Positions 33,779-47,093 of a DNA stretch of 64,000 bases are shown here, piece after piece. The stretch is from Periplaneta americana. Its lineage: Eukaryota; Arthropoda; Insecta; Blattodea; Blattidae. Positions within the stretch are counted from its first letter, which is position 1. The number at the start of each line of letters is the position of its first letter. The position numbers were made by a program, and so were the translations under genes. Under the pieces are notes generated by a model. The model ran no database searches. It saw only the letters and a list, made by a program, of their open reading frames with translations, and had not been told where the DNA came from. The stretch is from positions 153,231,955-153,295,954 of the forward strand of contig NC_091122.1 in NCBI RefSeq assembly GCF_040183065.1, in the 5' to 3' direction.

Positions 33779-34415
33779 TGAATTAATATTTGAGGAGAAA
33801 AATTCGCTCCGGCATCGGGGATCAAACCCGGGTTCTTGGTTCTACGTACCAAGTGCTCTGACCACTGAGCTACGCCGAATTCAATCCACAGCACAGGACC
33901 AAACCCACCTCCTTCAATGTTTCCCTTTGTGGTCTGACTCCAAGTTAGGCATATATGTTGACGTAGCCTATATGGCCAATGTCAACTGCCATTATATTAG
34001 GAGCATATTCAGTTGAGTGACTTGTTTTATGAATTTTCATGCTTGGAATTCGAACATGTGTACCATTAGAATCAGTCACCATGGCTCTGTGATTATCTCG
34101 AACAGTTGTTTCTAAAGTAGGAAGAGTATCTTGGCGTCCTTTATTAAGGTGAACGTAACTCTCCAATATTAGTTGAAGTCACTCAGCTGAGTGCACTCCT
34201 AGTATAATGGCAGTTGACATTGGACATATACGTCAACATATATGCCTAACTTGGAGCCAGGCCACAAAGGGAAACATTCAAGGAGGAGGGTTCGGTCCGG
34301 TGCTATGGATTGAATTCGGCGTAGCTCAGTGGTCAGAGCGCTTGGTACATAGAACCAAGAACCCGGGTTCGATCCCCGGTGCCGGAGCAAATTTTTCTCT
34401 TCAAATATTAATTGT
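33779..34415. mobile_element. Large inverted-repeat element with tRNA-like modules in both arms, family tR-C
   Basis: Arms of about 245 nt (33779-34024 and 34172-34415) surround a 147-nt centre. Each arm carries a tRNA-like module (33808-33879 minus; 34315-34386 plus) with TAGCTCAGTGGTCAGAGC A box and GGGTTCGATCCCCG-type B box. Acceptor ends pair (TTCGGCG with TGCCGGA). In each the module is followed by GCAAATTTTTCTC or GCGAATTTTTCTC. No target duplication seen. Confidence 0.82.
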
Positions 34416-34794
34416 CAATATTACAGATATTATTCTGTAGGACAAATTAATAATACATCTATAATATAACTATCTGAAGACAGGTTTGAACCTCACAAGT
34501 GATACCAACAAGGCACTACTTATGAGGCAACTATGCCAGATGATAATGGGGTAAGGTTCCTTTCCCCTTGCATTTTTTAAAATTATGGCTGTTATATCAC
34601 CTACAAACAACAACCCTCAAACCGTTTGGAGGATCACACCTGCCATTGGTTAGTCTAAGCTGTATTAAAAAAGGAGTTCGCTATTCATGTATAACAGTCT
34701 TCAATGCACTGCCTAATTATCTTAAAGATTTGAAGAACAACGAGAAAAGGTTCAGAAAAGAATTAACCAAATTTCTACATACTCATACCTTCTA

Positions 34795-35565
34795 CACAAT
34801 TGATGAATTGTTTATGCTTGTGAATTGAATTATTCTACTTAAATGACATGTACAATTTTATATAGCTCAACTAAAATATGTTTTTATATTGACTTAATCT
34901 GTTTACTATGTATTGTATTTTTTGTTTAGCATAACTGATGAATTGTATGTGCTGTAAATTGAATAGTATACTGTATAGGTCAACTGATGAATTGTTTAAG
35001 CTTATAAATTGAATTAATCTACTTCATATGAATTGTATAGCTTAACGAAAATAAGTTTGTAAATTGAACTAATTTGATTGTATATGTTTGTATAGTTTGG
35101 CTGATGAATTGTATATGTTCTTAAAATGATTACTAGTCTGTGTAGCTCTAGTGATGAATTGTATATAGACCTACCGTAAATTGAATGGTAATATGAATAG
35201 CTCAACTGATGAATTGTTTATGATTATAAATTGAATTAATCTACTTGATATTAATTGCACAAATTTGTATAGCTTAATGAAAGTATGCTACTTTGTATTG
35301 TATATATTTGTATAGTTTTGGCCGATGAATTGTATATGCTTTAAATTGAATAGTAATCTATATAGCTCTACTGATAAATTGTTTGTGTTTGTAATTTGAA
35401 GTAGTTTGCACGATATGTATTATCAATTTCTGTATATCACAACTGGTTGAATTGTTTATGCCTTAAATTTAATTAAATTGTTTTGTATTATAATATAGCT
35501 CAACTTATGAATGATCGTTTGCGTTTGTAAATTTAATAATCTGATTGGCTATGTATTGTATACTT
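34795..35565 (+). repeat. Degenerate minisatellite in the LINE 3' UTR
   Basis: About ten irregular units built around CTGATGAATTGTTTATGC, TAAATTGAATTAATCTACTT and TATAGCTCAACT, spaced about 65-130 nt apart. Confidence 0.75.
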
Positions 35566-35572
35566 TTAGTAG

Positions 35573-35870
35573 AGCCATCGATGTAGCTCAGTCAGCAGAC
35601 TCGCTGGGCTGCTGATCCGGAGCTGCGTTCGGCTTGGGTTGGATCCCCCTTTGGACTTTGGTTTCTTCGGAGGTTTTCCCCAGCCGTGGGACTGAAGCAG
35701 GATGGTCTATGGCGAGTCCTTGGCATCAACCCCTTTGATTTGATTACCCCCTTTGATTTGATTACCTGGTTGTGTTTTTCCGAGGTTTCCCCCATTGTAA
35801 AGGCAAATGCCGGGTAATATTTTGGCGAATCCTCGGACCTCATCTCATCTCACTACATCTCGCCAAAATG
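35573..35870 (+). mobile_element. tRNA-derived SINE, family B
   Basis: tRNA-like head GATGTAGCTCAGTCAGCAGA, then TTTTTCCGAGGTTTCCCC and CCGGGTAATATTTTGGCGAA, ending CATCTCGCCAAAATG. Related copy (minus) at 51695-51923. Contains a local tandem CCCTTTGATTTGATTACC. Confidence 0.8.
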
Positions 35871-36296
35871 TAAAATAATTGTACAAAATTGTAAAAATTG
35901 TAGAAAATTACTAAATTGTAAAACTATAAAAATTTGTAAAAATTGTAATTGTAATATTGTAAAATGTTAACATGTTCCACATCTTAAAGCTTCATTGCTC
36001 ATGTAAGATCTATAGAATAAAATAAATGAATGAATGAATGAATGAGCCCATATGACCTGATCGGAAGGATTGTCAGATAACTCTACTGACCATATTCCCT
36101 CTTCTCGACTTAATGGCATTTCCTTCATTTTATGGAACAGTTATATCGCTGTAACTTGGTCCCCAGAGCTTTATTTGTTAAAAAACAGGTAGCACCACGA
36201 AAAATGAGGATGACAACTCAGTAGTAGTATATAAGTAAAATAACTTCAACTGAATTATGTTAAATCAATTGTCAAGTACTATAAAATAAAAATTCA

Positions 36297-37959
<1,663 letters not shown>

Positions 37960-38109
37960 CATGTCTGAAAATTTGTTAACTGCAAGTGTGTAGCTATGAA
38001 GTCCCCTTGCATATTCTTCATTGTGTTTCTTTATTCTTTCCACATTGTCCAGATATATTCTCATGCGGAACAGTTCTTCTCGAGGACTGTATGTCTTCCC
38101 ATACGCAAT
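37960..38109 (-). CDS. Cathepsin L-like protease gene 1, propeptide (I29/ERFNIN) exon
   Basis: The 150-nt exon is in phase 0: acceptor TTGTACAG, donor GTAACT directly after the ATG codon of SDM. It encodes IAYGKTYSPREELFRMRIYL then DNVERIKKHN, an exact E-X3-R-X3-Y-X2-N-X3-I-X3-N ERFNIN helix, and LAVNKFSDM. This is the inhibitor I29 propeptide that keeps the zymogen inactive. The exon in gene 2 (63281-63430) has identical length, phase and donor. Confidence 0.96.
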
Positions 38110-38480
38110 CTGTACAATAAGAATATAATTATTACAATGTTGTATTAACAATTTAAATTATAAATAGAACTCTTTTCTATCCAAAGACACTGAAACAACA
38201 GAACAAATCATCGATAATATATTACCAATAGTGGAATATGGCAGGCAATAATATCTAAATATACATCTACAGATAATCAGAATAATCATTTCGTTGCGAT
38301 GAGGTCATGAGTAAGTTATGTCGATAGAACAATATACATTTCCAGTCACTACTACCCACAATGTTTTTTGATAATTTTAAGACTTTGTGTTTATTTCTTG
38401 TGAATGACGTACTTGTTTCAAGTTAAAACACATGGTCAAAGGTTAACTAATTGTACTAGATGGGGAATCATACTTTAGAT

Positions 38481-39730
38481 CAGTGGTGGTTCCTCGGGGG
38501 AGGGAAGGGAGGAACGTCCTCCTCACATTTTTCTTCTTTTGAAAGTAAATACCAAATAAAATATGTGCCTTGAAATTCAAGGAAGATTCGATAATTTTTA
38601 AGTACATAGCTATAAGAAAACCTCGGTTCCTCGCTCATGTGCTGCTAGAAAACTGTGAGAAAGAAGCGGGATTGTTTGTGTGGAGAAAAGTCAATCCATT
38701 CCTCCTTTACTGCAGTTAACACACATAGACAACAGCGCACTAGCGGCCAGAGAAAGCAGCAGAGTTTTAAAGCGAGTAAATGAACGGAGAGGGAGGAGAT
38801 CCTCCTCTGAATCAGCGCATGGGTGGGAAATAGAAACCGACTGGTTGTGCAGCAAGCTCGCTACTGCTGCCATCTAACGATGCTGCATTGAACCAGACTA
38901 TAACACATCTAGGAGGAGGCACAATAAAACAGTTTTAACGCAACGCTATGAAAGACACCATATAAACTTTCTTTTAATTATAAATAAAAAAATATTATTC
39001 ATTGCTCTTTATATAGGCTACTATTCATGGTTTGAAACTTTCAAGGATATCTGAAAGTTAAAGTCGTGTTTGTATAAAACAAAGAGGAAGTAGTTCTACG
39101 TTAGTATCGCAGATCATTTTGGCCCCTGAAATTCACTTCTATTCATTGTGTACTAGACAGCAAGTTGTCAGTTTTGTACAAATATATTTGAAATTGAAAG
39201 TAGGAGCTCCAAACTACATTATTTTTAACACAAAAAAATGGGCACCGGTAATTTTGAACAATAATGGTAGTATGACTTTACAAGAACTGATATTCTTCAA
39301 AAGCATGTGATACTGAACTTGTAAAATGTACATGTGGCAACACAGACCACGTGGGTGGGTGCAGTGTTCTCGCTTTCCTCAGATTATTTCCCATTCCCGA
39401 TTACGTGTTAGTAGCTATAGTCTCTTCCAACACGTGTGATGCTGTAGTGTGCTCGAAAAATGCTGCGAGGTGAATTTCCTTGTAATTGTTAATTTGTGTA
39501 ATTATTCAACAATGAATGGAAGTGAAAACATGATATATTTTGGAAAATTTAGGAAACTCAGTTTACAAGAACAGATTATTTCTATACAGAAGGGAAGGCC
39601 AACCCCAACACTACCTGGTGTTACATGTATGCATGTTGGCTAATTTGTAGCATGTTTCATCCAAGAAAGTGTCATTTCGTCCTGTTACCTTCTTTCCTCC
39701 TCTTAAGAAATACGCAGGAGCCGCCACTGC
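38481..39730 (+). mobile_element. Non-autonomous hAT element (1250 bp)
   Basis: Left end CAGTGGTGGTTCCTCGGG; right end inverted CAGTGGCGGCTCCTGCG. Perfect 8-bp duplications CTTTAGAT (38473-38480 and 39731-39738). A 64-residue frame (39449-39643, YFGKFRKLSLQEQIISIQKG) may be the start of a lost transposase. No DDE or dimerisation domain. Confidence 0.92.
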
Positions 39731-39738
39731 TTTAGATG

Positions 39739-40958
39739 GGCTCCATTTTTAGAATTTAACACTGTTTCTTGTTACTTTTAGTTTTACAATAATTGATATT
39801 TTAACTAGAATTATATGCTAATTATGTGCGTCTTAAAGAACGAAGAACATACATTCGCTGTTTCTTCTATTTATAATCATGCATACTTCTACTTGGTTAC
39901 GGTACTCAATGGTCCAGGTAAAATTCGTACTCCCCATTTCAGTGAAGGGGAAGGTGCTACAGTCCGTCGTAAAAACGTTCGACTAATTGACTTACAACAC
40001 AAAGTGTCAAAATCTATATTTCGAAAGTCTATACCAAGAAATCGATTCTATTTTTATTACTGTCTATATCAATAATTTGCATATTAAAAATATTTAATGA
40101 GTTCAATATACGACAGTTACTTGTAACGTAAGAAGAAATAAATACTAAAACAGGCGTACAACTGACATATTAAATTTAAGTACCGTATTTCGATCTTAAT
40201 AAGCATAGGTCTACTGAACCAGTAGTAATGCGTTTCTACGTTCAGCTACACAAATTATAGTACTATGCAGTGAATTTAAGTCAGTTTCCCCGTCATCTCA
40301 GCCACCTTTTCTAAACTGTAAGTTGGATTTTCAGCACATAACGTTTGAAATAAATTCAACACCACTTCACATTGGTTTACCTTTTTATGTTTTATAACAC
40401 TGCTGGAAGCCATAATGTTTGTTAAATAATTTACAAACTACGATAAAATACGGTCCTAAGCCTAAATAAAAAAAACTATGTACTTATATAAGAAATTAAC
40501 ACTACACTATATACACTATTTCCTATACCGATATTCACAAAACACTACGAAGTAAACTGTAAGGACGAAACAAATCTCAAACCGCTCAGGGCAAAAGATA
40601 AATGTTTTCTCCACCGCTAGTTGCTACACTGCGACATTCACACTGGGACAATCTGCACTGTGTCGCTCCCCAACATTCAAACCAACATTCGTTAATTTGA
40701 TTAGTAGCCAGTTGAAAATATTATAACAATGACACTAAAATATACTGAAACAAGTCATTGTCAAACATCTGTATGGCTGCATTTTATATCCCCTAGTGTA
40801 CTTTATTAAATATTTTATTTTGTTCTGTGTACAGTGTAGGGGGTGCAGGTATAAGAAGTAACAGCTACTGCTCGGTCGCTAACGGTATCTGGGGAATAGG
40901 GAGGGGGGGAAAAGAATGTCTTCGCGCCCTCTCAACTTGCAAGAAATGCCGTTTAGAC
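39739..40958. other. No gene recognised (first coding intron of gene 1)
   Basis: Unremarkable AT-rich DNA; the frame at 39815-40075 has no motif. Confidence 0.5.
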
Positions 40959-40969
40959 ACAATAGTTAT

Positions 40970-41110
40970 TTCGGAATATCGTACCTGGTTAACATGTTTC
41001 GACCTGATATTGGTCGAAACATGTTAACCAGGTATGATAGAATTTAACACGATAAAGTCATAATACATATTCCGAAGTGATATAGTGTTAAAAGTTGTGT
41101 AATTAAGATT
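40970..41110. mobile_element. Short inverted insertion, probably Penelope-like
   Basis: A near-perfect hairpin ACCTGGTTAACATGTTTCGA (40983-41033 with its inverse) is flanked by 11-bp duplications ACAATAGTTAT (40959-40969, 41111-41121). The right end GTGTTAAAAGTTGTGTA resembles the ends of the Penelope-like insertions at 24020-24050 and 47575-47605. The edge lies about 22 nt inside the intron from a 5' splice site. Confidence 0.6.
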
Positions 41111-41138
41111 ACAATAGTTATAAGTAGGTTGTACTTAC

Positions 41139-41245
41139 CTTAAACATGTGCCAGTCATCTAATGCCAATTCGAATAAATTGATTCCTTGAGTAGTTGTCA
41201 CAACTGCCAATAAAGTTATTATTAGACTCTTCATCTTGACCAGTT
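41139..41245 (-). CDS. Cathepsin L-like protease gene 1, first coding exon (signal peptide)
   Basis: The coding part is 41139-41234 (96 nt): MKSLIITLLAVVTTTQGINL then FELALDDWHMFK, a signal peptide followed by the start of the propeptide. Donor GTAAGT. A TATAG acceptor precedes AACTGGTCAAG-ATG, so the exon begins at 41245 with 11 nt of 5' UTR and a non-coding exon lies further upstream. Gene 2 has the same layout (GAGCTGGTCAAG-ATG), which decides the start codon. Confidence 0.93.
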
Positions 41246-41375
41246 CTATAAACAAATGAAGTGTTCCATTATTGCTTACGAGTAACAGAGAATTTGTTAA
41301 TTTAATGTTTTACTCAAAGCAATTAATCATGAATGTAATAAAGAGAAATACATACACTTTAAAATTGTTAAATAA

Positions 41376-41600
41376 GATGCTGAATGTTATGTTTTATTTA
41401 ACGATGCTCGCGACTGCCGAGGTTATATCAGCGTCGCCGGTGTGCCAGAATTTTGTCCTGCAGGAATTCTTTTACATGCCAGTAAATCTACTGACATGAG
41501 CCTGTCGCACACTTAAATGCCATCGACCTTGCCTGGGATCGAACCCGCAACCTCGAGCATAGAAGGCCAGCACTATACCAACTGAGCCAACCAGGCCGAC
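41376..41600 (-). mobile_element. tRNA-derived SINE, family C
   Basis: Minus-strand head GTTGGCTCAGTTGGTATAGT with B box GGGTTCGATCCCAGG; body and 3' module AGCATCGTTAAATAAAACAT. Target duplications TGTTAAATAA at 41366-41375 and 41601-41610. Confidence 0.88.
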
Positions 41601-41805
41601 TGTTAAATAAAATTCTGAGATACTTTACCTATCCCTAGTCTAGTGACCATTTAATTTGAAAGACATTTTTATTATTATTTTACATTCAGATAAGTTGTAT
41701 AAATACTTACTGGTATAATATATTTTATTATTATTTCAGTCATCAATTTAACAGTGAAGGTTTAACAACCTAGCAATTCGTGATACATGAACTAATTTAA
41801 AACAC

Positions 41806-41845
41806 AAACTTTTCGACCATTTAATTGGTCATCTTCAGATGATTG
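41806..41845 (-). ncRNA. Hammerhead-like motif, solitary
   Basis: On the minus strand CTGAAGA (41838 to 41832), a stem TGACC/GGTCG-type pairing with an AATTAAAT loop, and GAAA (41814 to 41811). No convincing stem III or cleavage triplet. Possibly a remnant of a Penelope-like terminus. Confidence 0.35.
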
Positions 41846-42017
41846 TTTGAGTACAATAAATAATATAAATATTTTGAACACAAGGTTTAGGAGTTGTACC
41901 ATGCCATATTAAACATAAAATACCGGTACATGTAATTATATAATTAATGAATGATAAACTGCATATTGAGACAAGAGTGAACGTCAATGTAGATTACATA
42001 ATACAATCTCATTGGTT

Positions 42018-43010
42018 ACTAGCCGTACCCGTGCGCTCTGCTGCACCTGTTAGAAATAAATATAAAGTAATTACATAATTAAAATAGGACGTTTGATCCA
42101 GGGAACATTCGTGTTTGATAGAAGGATAAATCATTTAATATGTTACTTAATTTAAATTGTATTTAAATAATTAGAATGCGATCATTTTGGTCCAGAGAGC
42201 AATCATTTGGTGCAATGACAATTATTCCTTTAACATGTTTCTTAATTGTTATTACATGCAACCATAGTTTAATGAAGATTGACATACCATTTAGTTTTAA
42301 TGTGTATACTTTATATTATTTGCTATATGTTTCACAAGTTACTGTAATAACATTGTAGAATTATGTCCATCTAGAGAAACTACACTTTGCAATGGTGAAA
42401 TAATAATTAAACAATTAATTAGCTTCCGATATTACTTCATACAAACACAGAAACATTCTCTTAGGCTATGTTTAATAGCTTTCGATTGTTGTTGTCCAAG
42501 GCCCCTTATAGACGAAGTCATTTGTTTTTATTTCAGTACAGCGCCTTAGATGGCATTATTTTAATTTTAAAACTCATTTATCTCATTAAATATCAGTCCT
42601 ATCAAAATTTTGTATAGAATGAAACTTATCGGAAATTATTTTTAAAGAAACTTTTGTTATGCAACATTTTTCAAGAAAATCAATAATAAGCGAGATATTT
42701 CGATTTATTTAATTCAGGCCCCCTTATAACCCCCCTTTTAAATAAAGTATTTTGAATGCCGTATAGTCTAAAATCTAAGTTACAACGAACTTAATTTATA
42801 TTCCAATTTTCATATAAATCGGTTCAGCCATTATCGCGTGAAAAGGTAACAAACATACAGACAGACAGACAGACAGACATACAAACAAAAACTTCAAAAA
42901 AGCGATTTTCGGTTTCAGGATGGTTAATTATACATGTTAACACCAATTATTTTTGGAAAATCGTAAATTATCAGAAAAATTTTGGCTACAGATTTATTAT
43001 TAGTATAGAT
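42018..43010 (+). mobile_element. Interspersed repeat of the ACTAGCCGTACC...TTAGTATAGAT type, copy 1
   Basis: It starts ACTAGCCGTACCCGTGCGCT and ends TTATTATTAGTATAGAT. It contains CCCCCTTATAACCCCCC and a (CAGA)n tract (about 42857-42885). No open frame. Class uncertain; abundant in insects by recollection. Copy 2: 48329-49763. Confidence 0.7.
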
Positions 43011-43145
43011 TTTATGTTAAACACATTTTGCTCCTAGACAACATTAAGGTAATGAATCATATGAGGAGACAAAGAGGTAAGCTGAAAATAGGAAAGATTG
43101 GAGAAAACTGTGTTTACAGTGAAAGATCTGAACTTGGGCAGAACA

Positions 43146-43218
43146 ATGAATGAATGAATGAATGAATGAATGAACGAACGAATGAATGAATGAATGAATT
43201 AATTAATTCATGTACGAG

Positions 43219-43289
<71 letters not shown>

Positions 43290-43290
43290 T
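43146..43290. repeat. (AATG)n and (TA)n microsatellites
   Basis: AATG/AACG units 43146-43205, TA units about 43222-43288. Confidence 0.95.
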
Positions 43291-43800
43291 TGGCGCCAAT
43301 AATATAAAAAATTTTTAATCAGTTACGCATAGACAGACAATTTATTTTTAGGAATACGGTACCAGAGAATGCTTCCAACCTGGCAGCATTACTAGAGATG
43401 GGAATTGATACGAGTCTGGGAGTTATTCTAAAAAGAAAAAGAAAATATTTATGTAATATCATCAGGCTTCGAGACTTTGGACCCGATACAATAAGTTTAC
43501 TGTGCTTGTACTATAGGTTGTTGACTCGCTGCGGGTAGTGAAAGGTAGAGATGTGTTGAGGTAACAACGTTGCTATTTAGAATAGAGTACCGGTACAGTA
43601 GTATGGGAAACGCACACATATGGACATTCTGAAAGTAAATATACATTACACTATGACAATGTCAAAATAATGTGAAAAGCATTTATTCTCCTGTCTTTTA
43701 TAAACATTTGGGTTTAATTATACACAGTGTTAATGGTGGAAATAAACATGTAGCAATTTTAATTTCTTCATTTATCCTATTGATCGTCTCTACGAAGTGC
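43291..43800. other. No gene recognised
   Basis: Unremarkable AT-rich sequence between microsatellites and a hAT relic. Confidence 0.5.
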
Positions 43801-43804
43801 AGTT

Positions 43805-44263
43805 ACAGTACAGAATTGCAAAGTACTACAAAATACATTTTCAGTGTCTCAAACGTAAATCTTTTTCAGTTGTCTACCAAACACAGGACGTGATAGGAGC
43901 AAAACGAAAAAACCTAACATCATTGCAGTCTCTAAGAGACAGTCCTTCATTCTTGGGTGACCCTATGTCCACTAATTTGCTGTTTATATTACACAATGCT
44001 CCATATCCGTTATTTTTACATAAAATTGATTTCCACTTCTGTTTTACACGTTCAGTAACCAGTGTACTGTACTTGTGTCTCATTAATTCTCTGCGTCATT
44101 TCCTCATCTAATTTGAGGGCTTCTGGCATCTCTTGCTCTGACTTTTCTAACCATGTAATAGTTTCAGACACAGTTTGAAAATAGGTTTGTATGAAAACCA
44201 AATTATTCATCAGAACCTTCAAATCCAGAGAGTTTTCCTTTGCGTATTTGTTGGCATTCATTC
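43805..44263 (-). pseudogene. hAT transposase C-terminal relic
   Basis: Minus strand: NNLVFIQTYFQTVSETITWL then EKSEQEMPEALKL, VKQKWKSILCKNNGYGALCN, FRFAPITSC and FETLKMYFVVLCNS. This is the same order as the hAT relic at 27820-28303. Frames differ between blocks. Confidence 0.7.
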
Positions 44264-44369
44264 TACTGTACCCCCACCCACTGTACGCTTTACCACTATA
44301 CTCAGTACGCCGTTATGCGGATTTCCCACTGAACTGCTCTATCGGGTCCGAAGTCTCGAAGCCTGAATA

Positions 44370-44578
44370 TCACAGTCTAGTACATACAGTTACGAAGCTT
44401 TAGGTGATATTTTGCATTTCTCGTGATACAATGTTCCAAGCAGTTAGCAACTGAGAGTACTAAGAACAATGGACTGTGCAATAGTAGCGATCCTAGTGGC
44501 TAGCAACTAAAGTTCAACTGTCATTGGATGCATATTGCCTATTTATTGAGCTTCGTAACTGTATGTACTAGATTGTGG
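44370..44578. mobile_element. TA-flanked MITE, copy 2
   Basis: Same termini as 11400-11584 (CACAGTCTAGTACATACAGT, AGCTTCGTAACTGTATGTAC) and a shared TAGTAGCGATCCTAGTGG block; TA on both sides. Confidence 0.82.
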
Positions 44579-44654
44579 TAATATTTTGTTAAAGAATGAT
44601 TCAGCAATTATGAAAAAATGTTTTTTTTTTTTTTTTTTTTTTTGTATGGAAGCC

Positions 44655-45280
44655 GCTAATTGGAAATCGAATTGGCTGAAAGAGCTGGAATTGGAAATAA
44701 ACAGATTAGGTATAAATTGACTATGGAGAGAACTAGGGACTATAAACACGAAAACTATTGGAAAAATGGTAAAAGAGAGGACAAACGAAATTTCGAGACA
44801 AGATATTTTTCGTAATATTACGAACTTCGGATCACTAAAATATTATTGGGAAATTAAAACATTTTGGGAACAGAAAGAATATAATATTATGTTAAATTCA
44901 AGAGAAGAGAGAACAGGAATGGCATGGTGGATATTAGGTATCTGGAGGCTCAAGAATAAGACAGGAACATGAAGACAAATGTCCGTTATGGAGACTAATG
45001 GAAGACGCAATGCATATAGCTTTAAATTGTGCGGCAATGAATGGTTTGAGAAATTGTTTGGTGGATAAAAAAGTTTTGAACATAAATGCTATAGTGGCAT
45101 ATAAAAAAATCTGCTATCTGCATAAATTAGAAAAATTTCTTTTTAGGCTTAAAATTAGATGGGAAGAGAAAATCAAAGCTCTGAATGAAATGGGATTACA
45201 GATGTTGAGAATTCGTACCCGATATGAAGCTACGAAAAGTATTATAATTAATTTAACAAAATAATCTTTAAGTAGATTGA
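44655..45280 (+). pseudogene. LINE ORF2 C-terminal region
   Basis: The plus strand in two frames shows RTGMAWWILGIWRLKNKTGT, then EDAMHIALNCAAMNGLRNCL and FRLKIRWEEKIKALNEMGLQ, the C-terminal Cys/His domain and tail of a LINE polymerase. Broken near 44972. The poly(T) at 44620-44643 precedes it. Confidence 0.7.
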
Positions 45281-45329
45281 ATATAGAAAAGAAAAAGTTG
45301 AAGTCCATGGTTTCAAATACAAGCATTCA

Positions 45330-45335
45330 CTAGAT

Positions 45336-45398
<63 letters not shown>

Positions 45399-45490
45399 GT
45401 TGATGATGAATTATACAAATTAGTTAGGAAAATAAATGACATTAGATTAACAAACGTAGAAGAATTAGTAGGCTACTATACTGTATTTTA

Positions 45491-45549
<59 letters not shown>

Positions 45550-46151
45550 TGATGATGATAATAATAAATGTTAAACAGATACTTAGTAGGCCTATATACT
45601 TATAGGTTGCCATATGTATTGTTCACTTGTAATCATAGTGGGTGATGGCAGATTAAGAACTGGACTATATCTAATCCGTCATGACGTGAATACAGAATGA
45701 TTTAATAAATAAATAAGTAAATAAATAATGAAATACATAAGTAAATAAATAAATAAATAAATAAAACATAGCCAATTTTTTATTGAAAACAATGTATTAT
45801 TATTATTATTATTATTATATGTTGATGATGAACTATATAAATTAGTTAGGAAATAAAATAAATGATATTAGATTAACAAACGTAGAAAAATTAATACTAG
45901 GCTATACTGTATTTTAAATAATAATAACAATAATAATAAATGTTAAACAAATACTTAGTATATACTTGTAGGTTGCCATATGTATTGTTCATTTGTAATC
46001 ATTAAATAGTGGGTGATGGCAGATTAAGAACTGGACTAGGTATGTCTAATGCGCCATGACGTGAATGCAGAATTATTTAATAAATAAATAATGAAATACA
46101 TAAGTAAATAAATAAATAAAACATAGCCAATTTTTTATTGAAAACAATGTT

Positions 46152-46219
<68 letters not shown>

Positions 46220-46235
46220 GTTGTTGTTGTTGTTG
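45330..46235 (+). repeat. Tandemly duplicated LINE 3' UTR with microsatellites
   Basis: A unit starting ATATGTTGATGATGAA (45395) recurs at 45818. Both hold GGGTGATGGCAGATTAAGAA and end in (AAAT)n followed by AACATAGCCAATTTTTTATT. (TTA)n or (AAT)n tracts occur at 45338-45396, 45492-45545, 45795-45817 and 46155-46220. Confidence 0.85.
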
Positions 46236-46259
46236 TACTTGAAAAATAAAAACATCACT

Positions 46260-47029
46260 ACAATAATTTAATTTTGAATTATTAAAATAGACATTAATCT
46301 ACGCAGCATTTAACTTCACTCCAATTTGACATACAAGATCTGTCACAAAAATACAGAAATTATGCATACGAAATGAAACAATTAACTGAAGCCAATTAAT
46401 TTGTACTACAAATAAACTTGTATCAAAAGTGTTTTAAGTGTTTATAGATTCAGTGAAGCTGTAAGTAGCCTTCTATGAAGGACAGACACCAGACTAACTG
46501 TTGAATATAATGTGGCTTACCTGAAATTTCTACTTCGTAGTTAAGAGGAGTTCACTGGTTTCGAAAGCACAATGCTGCCTCATACGATGAGCCCTCTCTT
46601 TAATATCAAGCTGCCATTCTCCATATCATATTTTGTGTTTACTTTTCTAGATACAGCACTTCAGACTTTGAGCTCCAATTCATAAGACATCATAAGGGGA
46701 GATGTGATACCAGTAGTATCATGTTACTGTTGTCCACATATGTTTCAACATTCCAAACACAAATAAATACAAGTACCAACAATTTTATTATTAACTGTCC
46801 TGAAAACTTCAAACTTCAATTCCAGATAAGGTTTCGAAGTAGGAATGTAGCAGTAGACGTTTATGGCTTAACCACAGCGAGTTTGAGCCCGGGTGACATA
46901 TAGTTGACCCGTAAGTAATGTCATGAAATTCAGGCAGTTACCAGTACTCTTTGCGATATTTCGAAAAAATAAATTTAATAGAATTTTGCTCGCTTTAGCT
47001 TCCTTTATGGGATAGAAATTGTTTTATAT
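46260..47029. other. No gene recognised
   Basis: No element or credible frame seen; the 60-residue frame at 46721-46903 has no motif. Confidence 0.5.
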
Positions 47030-47093
47030 GAAATATTTCATAAATGATTGATTAAATGGCAAACTTACTAGTGTTAAATTATATAACCACGTG

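Larger units (their letters stand above)
34560..36045 (+). mobile_element. LINE 3' end with minisatellite-like 3' UTR
   Basis: The ORF2 end GVRYSCITVFNALPNYLKDL then FRKELTKFLHTHTFY is followed by a stop at 34826. A long UTR of degenerate repeats, a SINE insertion and a terminal (TGAA)n tail near 36025-36044 follow. Jockey/CR1-like by the LPNYLK motif. Confidence 0.75.

Noticed and set aside
34795-35565. Array of hammerhead ribozymes, because CTGATGA recurs
   Set aside because: No GAAA at the right spacing and no pairing stems; the words belong to a minisatellite unit.
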